Positions 26,665 to 34,004 of a stretch of DNA of 64,000 nucleotides are shown here, piece by piece. The stretch is from the NCBI GenBank assembly GCA_020637895.1, contig JACKJP010000002.1, positions 434,001 to 498,000 of the forward strand, given 5' to 3'. A model generated the notes under the pieces. That model was given only the letters and a program-made list of their open reading frames with translations. It was not told the origin of the DNA and made no database searches. The stretch comes from Rhodobiaceae bacterium. GTDB lineage: Bacteria; Pseudomonadota; Alphaproteobacteria; Rhizobiales; Tepidamorphaceae. Numbering within the stretch: the first letter of the stretch is position 1; each line of letters begins with the position of its first letter. Made by a program: the position numbers and the translations under genes.

Positions 26665-27258
26665 ATGAACGATGTCGATTCAGCGCTCCAGGATATTGCG
26701 CGGTTGCGCGAGCAACTGGCGGCGAGCAGCCGTTTCCAGGGACTTGCGCCCGGTATCGTCGCGCTCAGCGGATGCTTTGCGCTGGCGCTGGGCGGATGGC
26801 AACATCTGCTGGGAGAAGACGACCTCGTCGTGTGGATGATGCTCGCTGCGGTCTGCGCCTTGATGATCGGAACCGAAGCGGTCGCGAGAGCTCGCAAGAT
26901 TCATCGTTCGATGGCGGGTCGAATGCTCGGCACGACGCTAAACCGATTTCTTCCAGTTGCAGCTGCGGCAGCGATTCTGGGGAGCGTCGTGACGATCGTC
27001 GCTCCTGAACACAGCCGATTGCTTCCAGGCATGTGGCAGCTGCTGATGGGAATCGGCATCTTTGCCGTGCTGTCCAATCTTCCACGGCAGATGGTCATTG
27101 CTGCGGTGTTCTACTTCGCGGCAGCAACGGCTTCGCTCATCATGAGCGCGGCGGAATGGCCTGCAACTGTCTTGCTGATGGCGATTCCGTTCGGAATTGG
27201 CCAGTTGCTTGTCGCCGCAATTCTTTACCTCGCATCGCAAGAGGCTTCGCATGGCTGA
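26665..27258 (+). CDS. Polytopic membrane protein of unknown function
   Basis: 197 aa from ATG 26665; a TTG at 26647 would add six residues, and no strong ribosome-binding site marks either. The first 25 residues form a polar helix (DVDSALQDIARLREQLAAS). Six hydrophobic segments then follow, in pairs, near residues 28-46, 56-72, 93-112, 119-135, 144-160 and 165-190. I recognise no named family. Its 3' end overlaps the start of the winged-helix regulator by 8 bp. Such membrane protein/regulator pairs often work together, but here that is inferred. Confidence 0.75.
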   Translation: MNDVDSALQDIARLREQLAASSRFQGLAPGIVALSGCFALALGGWQHLLGEDDLVVWMMLAAVCALMIGTEAVARARKIHRSMAGRMLGTTLNRFLPVAAAAAILGSVVTIVAPEHSRLLPGMWQLLMGIGIFAVLSNLPRQMVIAAVFYFAAATASLIMSAAEWPATVLLMAIPFGIGQLLVAAILYLASQEASHG

Positions 27259-27610
27259 CCGCTCCAACGCACCCTTTGCCTTCGACGGGCTGGATCGAAC
27301 ACTCCATGAGAGAGCGCGACTCAGCATCATGACCTCGCTTGCGGACCACCCCAAAGGACTGAGCTTTACCGAATTGCGGGAATTGTCCGGCCTTACCGAT
27401 GGCAATCTCAGCCGCCATGTCCAGATCCTGGAAGAGGCGGGCATGATTCTCGTAACCAAGGGGTTTGAAGGCCGACGGCCGCTGACGACATGTGCGCTGA
27501 CAGATGAAGGCCGCGCACGGTTCTCCGATTATCTGACTGTGCTGGAGCAGGTCTTGAGCAGCGCCCGCCGACGCCAGCCCAAAGGCAAACTGAGGGAAAA
27601 GCTGGCATGA
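27251..27610 (+). CDS. Winged-helix transcriptional regulator (HTH_34-like)
   Basis: 119 aa from ATG 27251, overlapping the previous gene. The DNA-binding domain covers most of the protein: RARLSIMTSLADHPKGLSF, then the recognition helix region LSGLTDGNLSRHVQILEEAG (residues about 46-65), then a wing KGFEGRRPLTTCALTDEG. The layout is that of MarR/PadR-related winged-helix proteins without an effector domain. It is co-transcribed with the genes on both sides (8-bp overlap upstream, ATGA downstream) and probably controls them through the ACTTT-N7-AAAGT dyads. Confidence 0.85.
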   Translation: MADRSNAPFAFDGLDRTLHERARLSIMTSLADHPKGLSFTELRELSGLTDGNLSRHVQILEEAGMILVTKGFEGRRPLTTCALTDEGRARFSDYLTVLEQVLSSARRRQPKGKLREKLA

Positions 27611-29523
27611 ATTTCCCAATCGAACGACTCTCGATCCGGAACGGCCGCTCCGGCGGCGGTTCGGCGTCCCCTTTTTTGCAACTTCACTTTGCAATACAAA
27701 GTTATTTACATGCTCAAAGGAAACCGTTTCACAGGCGCCGCCAGGCGCAGGCGCTACTCGCCTATGCAGGCATTGTCATTGCCGCCGCAGCGGCAAACCT
27801 TGGATACGCGACTTCAGCGGCAAGCGGCGCGGCACTGCTCGGCCTGACGTTCCCGGGCGCGGGGATCCTGCATTGGGCAACGGCCGGCCAGCTTCTCCAC
27901 GCATTCGGGTTTTTCGCCGCTTCGCTCGCGATATTTGCCGGCGCTCTGGTCCTCTGGTTCACGACGGGGAATATCGTCGCGCCCGTCGCTGTATGGATTG
28001 GTCTTGCGGTGCTGTCCGGCTATCCGGACTTTTTCGCCCTAGAGGCCGGGGATGGCGCAGTCGATATCTGGCCGTGGCTCATCGCGCCGGCTGCCCTGTC
28101 GGTCGCTACGGCCGGGTGGTGGCGAGCCGGGCGCGCCGCCGCCAATACGAGAATAGCCGTTGCGCCATGTCGCGCTTCGCCAACCCGCATCGCCGCCACG
28201 CCAGCCGGCCTCTCCCACGAAGACGCCAAACGGCTGAGGCTGCTCCTCGATCGGGCGCTACAGCCGGTCGAGGCTTTCGACGGCTTTGAGAGGCGCGACC
28301 AGTTTCAGACCGCCGCGCTTCGCTATCAGGTCAACTTCATGGCATACGCACTCGCCATTGCTCAGGGCCTTCACGCGCCCGGCGCGCATGCGTGTTTTGC
28401 GGATGCGCAGATGCGCCTCATGTCGAAGATCGGCGATCGGCGTCTGTGGTCTTACTGGCGTCTTGAAAATGCGTGGGGCAACCTGCGGCTCGGGAGTGAT
28501 CCCGTTTCCCGTCAGAACATCATGTATTCAGGGTTCGTTGCGCTCCAGATGGCCCTTGGCGGAAACCGGACACTTGTGCTGCACGCGGCCGGCAGGCCGC
28601 TGGCCGCGCTTAGATTGAACGACATCTCGGAACGGCTTTCCGCGCAGTACCGTTCGTCTTCCTACGGCCTGCTTGAATGCGAGCCGAACTGGATATACCC
28701 GCTCTGCAACCTGATCACCATGACCGGCCTAAAGGCGGCGGACGCACGCCTCGGAACCCGCTACTGGGACGGTCTTGCATTGCCCTTCATCGATGCACTT
28801 GCCCGAGAGGGAATGTCCAGGAACGGCTCATTCATTGCCTTTCGCTCGTCGCTGACCGGCATTGGCGTTGCCGCGCCCGGCGGGATCGTCATGCAGGCCC
28901 TTCCGTGCCTTTTTCTCAACGCGCTTTCTCCTGACCTCGCGCAACGACAATGGCAACGCGTCAGACAGCGCCTGGATCGCGCATCCTGGCCGCGCGCGTT
29001 CTGGCCTGTGGATATCGGCAACTACGGTTTCAGTCGCGCCTCCAGCTATGCTGCGACTGCTGCCGCCGCTGTGGAAATGGGCGACGACGAAATCGCGACG
29101 GAGTGCCTGCACCGCCTGGAATCGGAGTGCCCGTCGCGTGAAAGCGCAGACGTCATCCATCGCGAGAGGGCATCTTTGTGGGCGCATGCGCTGGAACTGA
29201 TTGCACGCTGCAACCACGCGAATGGACTGCGCAACCTGACGACCCGCCGCGATACAGGGGCCGGACCGCAACTGATGATTGCACCTTATCCTGAAATCGT
29301 GATCCGCAGAGCTATTAGTCGGGGTGACATTCTCGATATTCTGATCGAGCCCGGCCGGCCGGACGTCAGTTCCGTACTCGAGTTTGGCGATATGAAACCG
29401 CAGCGGCTCTACCGTACGGGCCTCCCGGCACAGCCTTTCATCAAATCGGATCGCCTCGGCCGCGCGCGGCTACGCATCGCACTTGTCAAACCAACGCGCA
29501 TTGCGCTCGAACCCGTGGTCTGA
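27607..29523 (+). CDS. Membrane protein with linalool dehydratase/isomerase-like domain
   Basis: 638 aa. The start at 27607 overlaps the regulator stop (ATGA). The first 45 residues are unusual and cross an AT-rich stretch. Residues about 46-175 hold four or five membrane helices. The rest is a soluble, alpha-rich domain with the features of the Ldi family. These are WSYWRLENAWGN near 281-292 (Tyr283), NIMYSGF with Tyr307, and two cysteines in CEPNWIYPLC at 358 and 367. That nine-residue spacing equals the catalytic Cys171/Cys180 of linalool dehydratase/isomerase as I recall them. Ldi converts geraniol, linalool and myrcene. Here the substrate is unknown, but a membrane isoprenoid alcohol is suggested by the kinase gene next door. 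Family assignment is from memory of motifs, not a search. Confidence 0.65.
   Translation: MNFPIERLSIRNGRSGGGSASPFLQLHFAIQSYLHAQRKPFHRRRQAQALLAYAGIVIAAAAANLGYATSAASGAALLGLTFPGAGILHWATAGQLLHAFGFFAASLAIFAGALVLWFTTGNIVAPVAVWIGLAVLSGYPDFFALEAGDGAVDIWPWLIAPAALSVATAGWWRAGRAAANTRIAVAPCRASPTRIAATPAGLSHEDAKRLRLLLDRALQPVEAFDGFERRDQFQTAALRYQVNFMAYALAIAQGLHAPGAHACFADAQMRLMSKIGDRRLWSYWRLENAWGNLRLGSDPVSRQNIMYSGFVALQMALGGNRTLVLHAAGRPLAALRLNDISERLSAQYRSSSYGLLECEPNWIYPLCNLITMTGLKAADARLGTRYWDGLALPFIDALAREGMSRNGSFIAFRSSLTGIGVAAPGGIVMQALPCLFLNALSPDLAQRQWQRVRQRLDRASWPRAFWPVDIGNYGFSRASSYAATAAAAVEMGDDEIATECLHRLESECPSRESADVIHRERASLWAHALELIARCNHANGLRNLTTRRDTGAGPQLMIAPYPEIVIRRAISRGDILDILIEPGRPDVSSVLEFGDMKPQRLYRTGLPAQPFIKSDRLGRARLRIALVKPTRIALEPVV
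27686..27702. promoter_or_regulatory. Second 17-bp dyad, inside the start of the Ldi-like gene
   Basis: ACTTTGCAATACAAAGT is a dyad with perfect 6-base arms. It shares layout and flanks with the dyad at 26629-26645 (17 of 23 bases identical over the extended site). It lies in an AT-rich island within the first 32 codons of the Ldi-like gene, so it could be an internal operator or promoter. Confidence 0.45.
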
Positions 29524-29533
29524 AGAGGTATTC

Positions 29534-30064
29534 ATGGTTTGCTGCACCCTCATTGCGGCGTTGATCGGCGTATTCCTACCGCCGTTCGTCGCGAACCGCC
29601 CAAATCCGCTGGCATGGCGGCCAGACCACGGTGATCAGTCGGTCGGGCCGTATGCGCATCGTGCCGGTAGCCGGCTGGCAAGCTTCTCACATGCTTACGA
29701 TGGACTGCGCTTTCTCATCGGCAATGAACGGAACATGCGTATCCATGTCGGCCTGGCGACACTCGCGATTTTCCTTGGCATATGGCTGGAAATCGACACG
29801 GCGGAATGGCGATGGCTGATCCTTGCCGTGTCACTGGTGTTCGCGGCGGAGGCACTGAACACGGCCGTCGAACAAACATGCAATGCAGTCAGCCGTGAAT
29901 TCCACCCGGCAATCAAGGCCGCAAAGGACGTTGGCGCCGCCGCCGTCCTGATCGCCGCCGTCGCCTCGGCATCGATCGGCGCGAGCGTGTTCCTGCCGCG
30001 TGTGTTGCCCGCGCTCTTAGACGGCGACGTGGATTCTCTGGCGCTCATCTGCCAGGGGTTATGA
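29534..30064 (+). CDS. Diacylglycerol/undecaprenol kinase family protein, Gram-positive type
   Basis: 176 aa from ATG 29534 (GAGG upstream), starting 10 bp after the Ldi-like gene. A hydrophobic N-terminal segment and a polar stretch (to about residue 48) precede the kinase domain. SHAYDGLRFLIGNERNMRIH and then EALNTAVEQ (Glu106, Asn109, Glu113) and KAAKDVGAAAV carry the DgkA family active-site residues. The NERNMRIH segment and the EFHPAIKAAKD tail are closer to the Bacillus/Streptococcus undecaprenol kinase (UdpK) than to E. coli DgkA. It would phosphorylate a prenol or diacylglycerol at the inner membrane. It is the last gene of the four-gene operon. Confidence 0.85.
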   Translation: MVCCTLIAALIGVFLPPFVANRPNPLAWRPDHGDQSVGPYAHRAGSRLASFSHAYDGLRFLIGNERNMRIHVGLATLAIFLGIWLEIDTAEWRWLILAVSLVFAAEALNTAVEQTCNAVSREFHPAIKAAKDVGAAAVLIAAVASASIGASVFLPRVLPALLDGDVDSLALICQGL

Positions 30065-30157
30065 GCCCGAGCCCTGCTGGCGCCGCGCAATATAGCCACG
30101 GCGCCGCTGCTGGCGCTACTATCCGGCAGATCAATCAGCAGATCGGGAAATAGCCTG

Positions 30158-31033
30158 ATGACGGCTGTCCGCATTCTAACCGCCACTTGCCTAATCTGGT
30201 TAGCGTTAGCGATCCCGGATGCGAGCGCCCAGCAGAGCCAGCGGACCAATGCTGGCACGGCCCCCGATCCAGCTGCGACACTAGTGATCCCCAATCCTTT
30301 GCCGGTTGAAATCGTCGACAGCCCAGAAGCTTCGGCGGCCCGAGATCGCAGCGCGGCCGAGGCCGCAAAACGAGAAGCTGACGCCCTAGCAGTTCAACAG
30401 AGCTTAGATGCATCCAGCAAAGAGATGGCGGCGGCAACAAAAGAACTGCGCGACTACGCATTCATTTCAATGTTGGTTGGCGCAGCGAGTGCCGTTTCCC
30501 TATTTTTTGCTCTGTATCTGACTTCGCGGGCCAATGAACATGCCCGCAAATCATTTCAAATCACACGGAACCTGAGTAAGCGGCAACAGCGAGCCTATCT
30601 CCACACCCATAAACTGGGTGCGCAATTCATGAAGGACTACAACCTGATCGAAATAACTGGCAGCGTTAAGAACTATGGAAACTCGCCAGCGCGAAAGGCT
30701 CGTCTGGTTCACCTTTGGGCAGCAGAAGAAGAGTTTGATGAAGCATGGTGGGATCTAGAATTTGAAAAAACGAGCGAAGGCAGCGTACCTCAATCTGGCA
30801 AGGTCGAGTTCGTTATAAGAACGGCAAGCAGCATAGATCCACGCAAGTCGCTCACTCGAGAACAGGTACTTGAGATCTATTCTGGCAGACTAAGTCTCTG
30901 GGTCATCATCAAGATCTCTTACGAGGATATCTTTGGCGATGAGCAGATGACCTTCGAACGCCATATGCTGCACCAGTTCCCGGACGGCAGTTTCCGATTC
31001 GTCTTCGAGCCGACGGAGAAAGAGGACACCTAA
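30158..31033 (+). CDS. Hypothetical exported/membrane protein, 291 aa
   Basis: 291 aa. A cleavable-looking signal (ILTATCLIWLALAIPDASA) is followed by an Ala/Glu-rich region predicted to coil (residues about 62-104). A membrane helix lies near 106-127 (FISMLVGAASAVSLFFALYL). The C-terminal domain includes RAYLHTHKLGAQF and then ITGSVKNYGNSPARKARLV, which looks like a beta-sandwich of the kind seen in many uncharacterised proteins. Codon use is visibly AT-richer than in the neighbours (TTA, CTA, GTT, AGA codons), and the gene lies just beyond the 3' end of tRNA-Gly, so transfer is likely. I know no function. Confidence 0.75.
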   Translation: MTAVRILTATCLIWLALAIPDASAQQSQRTNAGTAPDPAATLVIPNPLPVEIVDSPEASAARDRSAAEAAKREADALAVQQSLDASSKEMAAATKELRDYAFISMLVGAASAVSLFFALYLTSRANEHARKSFQITRNLSKRQQRAYLHTHKLGAQFMKDYNLIEITGSVKNYGNSPARKARLVHLWAAEEEFDEAWWDLEFEKTSEGSVPQSGKVEFVIRTASSIDPRKSLTREQVLEIYSGRLSLWVIIKISYEDIFGDEQMTFERHMLHQFPDGSFRFVFEPTEKEDT

Positions 31034-31127
31034 GCGATCATTCCACGAACAGTCTCCGTAAAACTCGATGTAAAACCGCTATCTACAACCGACTATCGAA
31101 CCGCCATTAACTTATTGAAATATTGGC

Positions 31128-31201
31128 TGGAGCGGGTAGCGGGAATCGAACCCGCGCGTTCAGCTTGGGAAGCTGACAGGCTACCATTACATCATACCCG
31201 C
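31128..31201 (-). tRNA. tRNA-Gly (anticodon CCC)
   Basis: A 74-nt cloverleaf on the minus strand with acceptor GCGGGTA/TACCCGC, discriminator T, an encoded CCA, anticodon loop TTCCCAA, and T-loop TTCGATT. All arms pair. Confidence 0.96.
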
Positions 31202-31276
31202 GGGGCAACTGGCGCCGCCGACGAAGCGCGAACATAATCCGCGCCGCGCCTTCCCTCAAGCGAAAGAGATGGGGCC

Positions 31277-32314
31277 CTAGAGCCTGACCTCACGGCCGGA
31301 CGCCGATGACTCGATGATCGCCTCGATCACCTGCATGTTGCGCACGCCATCTTCGCAGCTGACCAGCGGTTCTCCGCCATTGCGGATCAGGTCGCCGAAA
31401 TGCTCAAGCTGCGCCACATAGGGGTCGGCATGCGCGGCTGCGAGCGGCGCGCCTTCCATCTTCCGCGTCCAGTCCGGCGCACCTGAATATGTCCAGAGCT
31501 TGAGGTCGGGCAGGCTGAGGCCGCCTTTCGAGCCGGCATAGACGTGCGCGATCGTATCGTGGACCGGGAACCGTCCGGGATTTTCACCGCATGTCAGATC
31601 CCATGCCCAGGGGCCCGCCGCGGCATCGGAAATCGCCAGCGCCGCCATGCCGCCGGACCTGAACGTCACGATCGCGGCGGCCGTATCCTCAACCTCGAGG
31701 CCCCGCACCGCGTTGCTCGCCACGCCCCGCACGGAAGCGATCTCGCCGAAGAAGTGCCGAAGCAGATCGACCTCGTGAATGAGATTGATGTGCAGCACGC
31801 CGCCCTGCCCGGCCCGGCTGCGCCACGGCACGTCGAAATAGGCCGGCGGCTTCATCAGCGCACAGGATACGTTGGCCATGACGAGCGAACCGATCGCACC
31901 GTCGCCAATCGCCTTTTTCGCGGCCTTGATGATCGGGTTGTGGCGCCGGTGATGGCCGACCAGCAGGGGCACGTCGCCGTTGCCGACGACCTTCAGAAGT
32001 TCCAGACCCGTTTCGACCGTCGCCGCCACCGGCTTTTCCAGCAGGACGGGAATTCCAGCCTCGATGAGCTCCCTGGCGATCGCGACATGGGTGTGATTGG
32101 GCGATGCAACGACCGCCGCTTCGAAGCCGCCGCCGGCGCGCAAATCGTCCAGCGCAGCGAAATGAGGGACGCCGCGCGCGGCCGCAATCTCGGCACCCGC
32201 CGCCGAAGGTTCGACAATCGCCGCAAGGCGCATGCCGGGCACACGCTCAAGCGTTTCGATATGGGTCCTGCCAATGATACCGGCGCCGATGACCGCAACG
32301 CGAATGTCCGCCAT
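31277..32314 (-). CDS. Gfo/Idh/MocA family oxidoreductase
   Basis: 345 aa. The N-terminal Rossmann fold starts with VAVIGAGIIGRTHIETLERV, and the family motif LLEKPVAATVETG (EKP, near residue 93) is present. The C-terminal alpha/beta domain has INLIHEVDLLRHFFG, where the His and Asp correspond to the substrate-site residues of inositol/glucose-fructose dehydrogenases. It is an NAD(P)-dependent sugar or polyol dehydrogenase; substrate not determined. It is divergent from the radical SAM gene. Confidence 0.9.
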   Translation of the reverse strand: MADIRVAVIGAGIIGRTHIETLERVPGMRLAAIVEPSAAGAEIAAARGVPHFAALDDLRAGGGFEAAVVASPNHTHVAIARELIEAGIPVLLEKPVAATVETGLELLKVVGNGDVPLLVGHHRRHNPIIKAAKKAIGDGAIGSLVMANVSCALMKPPAYFDVPWRSRAGQGGVLHINLIHEVDLLRHFFGEIASVRGVASNAVRGLEVEDTAAAIVTFRSGGMAALAISDAAAGPWAWDLTCGENPGRFPVHDTIAHVYAGSKGGLSLPDLKLWTYSGAPDWTRKMEGAPLAAAHADPYVAQLEHFGDLIRNGGEPLVSCEDGVRNMQVIEAIIESSASGREVRL

Positions 32315-32513
32315 TGCCCGCTTCCTCCCGTTCCTGCTCTTGTTGAATTGCCGTTCACAAACTAGCAGCGTACGACGCCGATGGAAGACCTCCCGGGCAG
32401 GAAACGCACAATGCGATCAACCGAAAGTGAGAGCGGTGTCATCGCGGGCGCACTCGATCTGCAAGCCTGCTGTGCTAAACAGTCGTCAGGCAATCGCCGA
32501 CGACAGGAAGACC

Positions 32514-33503
32514 ATGAATCGCCATACGATCATCGACCTGCCCAACGGATCTCCGGGCAAGTTCCAGCATCCGGACATCACCGCCAAGGGCGAACGGCGC
32601 GCGAGGGTCGGGCTAAAGGCGCTCGATACGCTCTGGTTCAATACCGGCACGCTTTGCAACATTACCTGCCGCAACTGCTATATCGAATCGAGTCCGACGA
32701 ACGACCGACTGGCCTATCTGACAGTCGCCGAAGTCGCCGCATTTCTGGACGAGATCGAGGCGCTCGGCCTCGCCACGCGTGAAATCGGTTTCACCGGCGG
32801 CGAACCGTTCATGAACCCTGAATTCAACGCCATGCTGCGGCTGACGCTTGAGCGCGGATTTGAAGCGCTGGTTCTGACAAACGCCATGCAGCCGATGCAG
32901 CGCAACGGCATCCGCGGCGAACTCCTGGACATCCAGCGCGACCATGGAAAAAGGCTCACGATACGCGTCAGCCTCGACCATCATAGCCGCGAACTCCATG
33001 AGGAAGAGCGCGGCAAAGGCACGTTTGCGCGGGCGCTGGAAGGCATCGACTGGCTTTCGGCCAACGGCTTCAACATCACCATCGCCGGACGGACCTGCTG
33101 GGGCGAGAGCGAGAATGAATCCCGCGCCGGCTATCGTGCGCTTTTTGACAGCCGGGGATGGCAGATCGATGCTGATCACCCGGCCTCGCTGGTGCTGTTT
33201 CCGGAAATGGACGAGAAAGTCGACGTCCCGGAGATCACGGTCGATTGCTGGAACATCCTGCACAAGAGCCCCGACGATGTCATGTGTGCGTCAAGCCGCA
33301 TGGTGGTGAAACGCAAGGGCGATGCCGCGCCGACGGTGCTGCCCTGCACGCTGCTGCCCTATGACCGGGAATTCGGCATGGGGACGACGCTTGCCGAGGC
33401 CGCACGCGCCGACGGGCTGATGTTCGACGACGGGGCGGTGAAGCTTTGCCATCCGCACTGCGCCAAGTTCTGCGTCCTCGGCGGCGCCAGCTGCTCGGTC
33501 TGA
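32514..33503 (+). CDS. Radical SAM protein with C-terminal cysteine cluster
   Basis: 329 aa from ATG 32514 (AGGAAG upstream). The radical SAM core has CNITCRNC (CxxxCxxC) near residues 46-53, which binds the [4Fe-4S]-SAM cluster, and the GGEPFMNP motif near residue 94. The last 90 residues hold several more cysteines (DCWNIL, VMCASS, LPCTLL, and CHPHCAKFCVLGGASC at the end). Their spacing suggests a SPASM/Twitch-like auxiliary cluster. Such proteins modify peptides or small molecules. No precursor peptide or partner gene is recognisable next to it, so the reaction is unknown. Confidence 0.85.
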   Translation: MNRHTIIDLPNGSPGKFQHPDITAKGERRARVGLKALDTLWFNTGTLCNITCRNCYIESSPTNDRLAYLTVAEVAAFLDEIEALGLATREIGFTGGEPFMNPEFNAMLRLTLERGFEALVLTNAMQPMQRNGIRGELLDIQRDHGKRLTIRVSLDHHSRELHEEERGKGTFARALEGIDWLSANGFNITIAGRTCWGESENESRAGYRALFDSRGWQIDADHPASLVLFPEMDEKVDVPEITVDCWNILHKSPDDVMCASSRMVVKRKGDAAPTVLPCTLLPYDREFGMGTTLAEAARADGLMFDDGAVKLCHPHCAKFCVLGGASCSV

Positions 33504-33551
33504 AAGCCCCCCAACGCAGCCGCCCGTCATGACGATGGCGAAGCCGTATGG

Positions 33552-33574
33552 ATTGCCCGGTCGAGCCGGGCAAT
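33552..33574. repeat. Palindromic repeat type A, copy 1
   Basis: Nine-base arms ATTGCCCGG and CCGGGCAAT with loop TCGAG, preceded by GTATGG and followed by GACGGTGGGTGGG. Confidence 0.85.
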
Positions 33575-33734
33575 GACGGTGGGTGGGGTGACGCCGAGCG
33601 CTCCACCGCGATGCGGAAGAGGCGATGCAGAGTTGGCGATGCAGGCCTGGCCGGTGGCGCGACTCCGGTTTGCCCGCCGGCCGCGTTGGAAAGAGAGCCG
33701 GCGCGACGGGCAGCGCGCCATATAAATGCCTGTC

Positions 33735-33757
33735 ATCATCAAACTTGGCCCGACGAT
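33735..33757. repeat. Palindromic repeat type B, decayed copy
   Basis: The right arm CCCGACGAT is intact and the left arm has drifted to ATCATCAAA, so the hairpin is lost. Confidence 0.6.
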
Positions 33758-33845
33758 ACATACCGTCTGCCGTAGCGGTGGACGTAGGCAACGCCTGCCC
33801 CCGAACAACGCAACCCTCGGCCGGGTCGATGTGCTCGCGGTATGG

Positions 33846-33868
33846 ATTGCCCGGTCGAGCCGGGCAAT
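33846..33868. repeat. Palindromic repeat type A, copy 2
   Basis: Identical to copy 1 over the 23 bases, again preceded by GTATGG. Confidence 0.85.
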
Positions 33869-33937
33869 GACGGTGTTTTTGTCCCGCACCGTGCCGAGAG
33901 TCGATGCGACGGGCGGGCCGTCATATGAAAGCCTGTC

Positions 33938-33960
33938 ATCGTCGGGCTTGACCCGACGAT
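33938..33960. repeat. Palindromic repeat type B, intact copy
   Basis: Arms ATCGTCGGG and CCCGACGAT around loop CTTGA, followed by CCATGCCG. Confidence 0.85.
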
Positions 33961-34004
33961 CCATGCCGCCCGCCCTTCCGGACGACGGGAATTGCCGTAT
34001 CTCG

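Larger units (their letters stand above)
33504..34004. repeat. Gene-free 501-bp region made of palindromic intergenic repeats
   Basis: The region contains alternating copies of two hairpin elements: type A (ATTGCCCGG-loop-CCGGGCAAT) and type B (ATCGTCGGG-loop-CCCGACGAT). The order is A, decayed B, A, B. Frames that cross it are low-complexity and not credible genes. The same two elements recur at 62082-62311. Confidence 0.8.

Noticed and set aside
30065..31201. A genomic island integrated at tRNA-Gly
   Set aside because: No integrase and no direct repeat of the tRNA 3' end was found; only one AT-rich gene is present, so a current island is not supported.
33504..34004. Possible CRISPR array, because of repeated hairpin elements
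   Set aside because: The repeats alternate between two types, spacers are unequal in length, and no cas gene is near; these are dispersed palindromic repeats.
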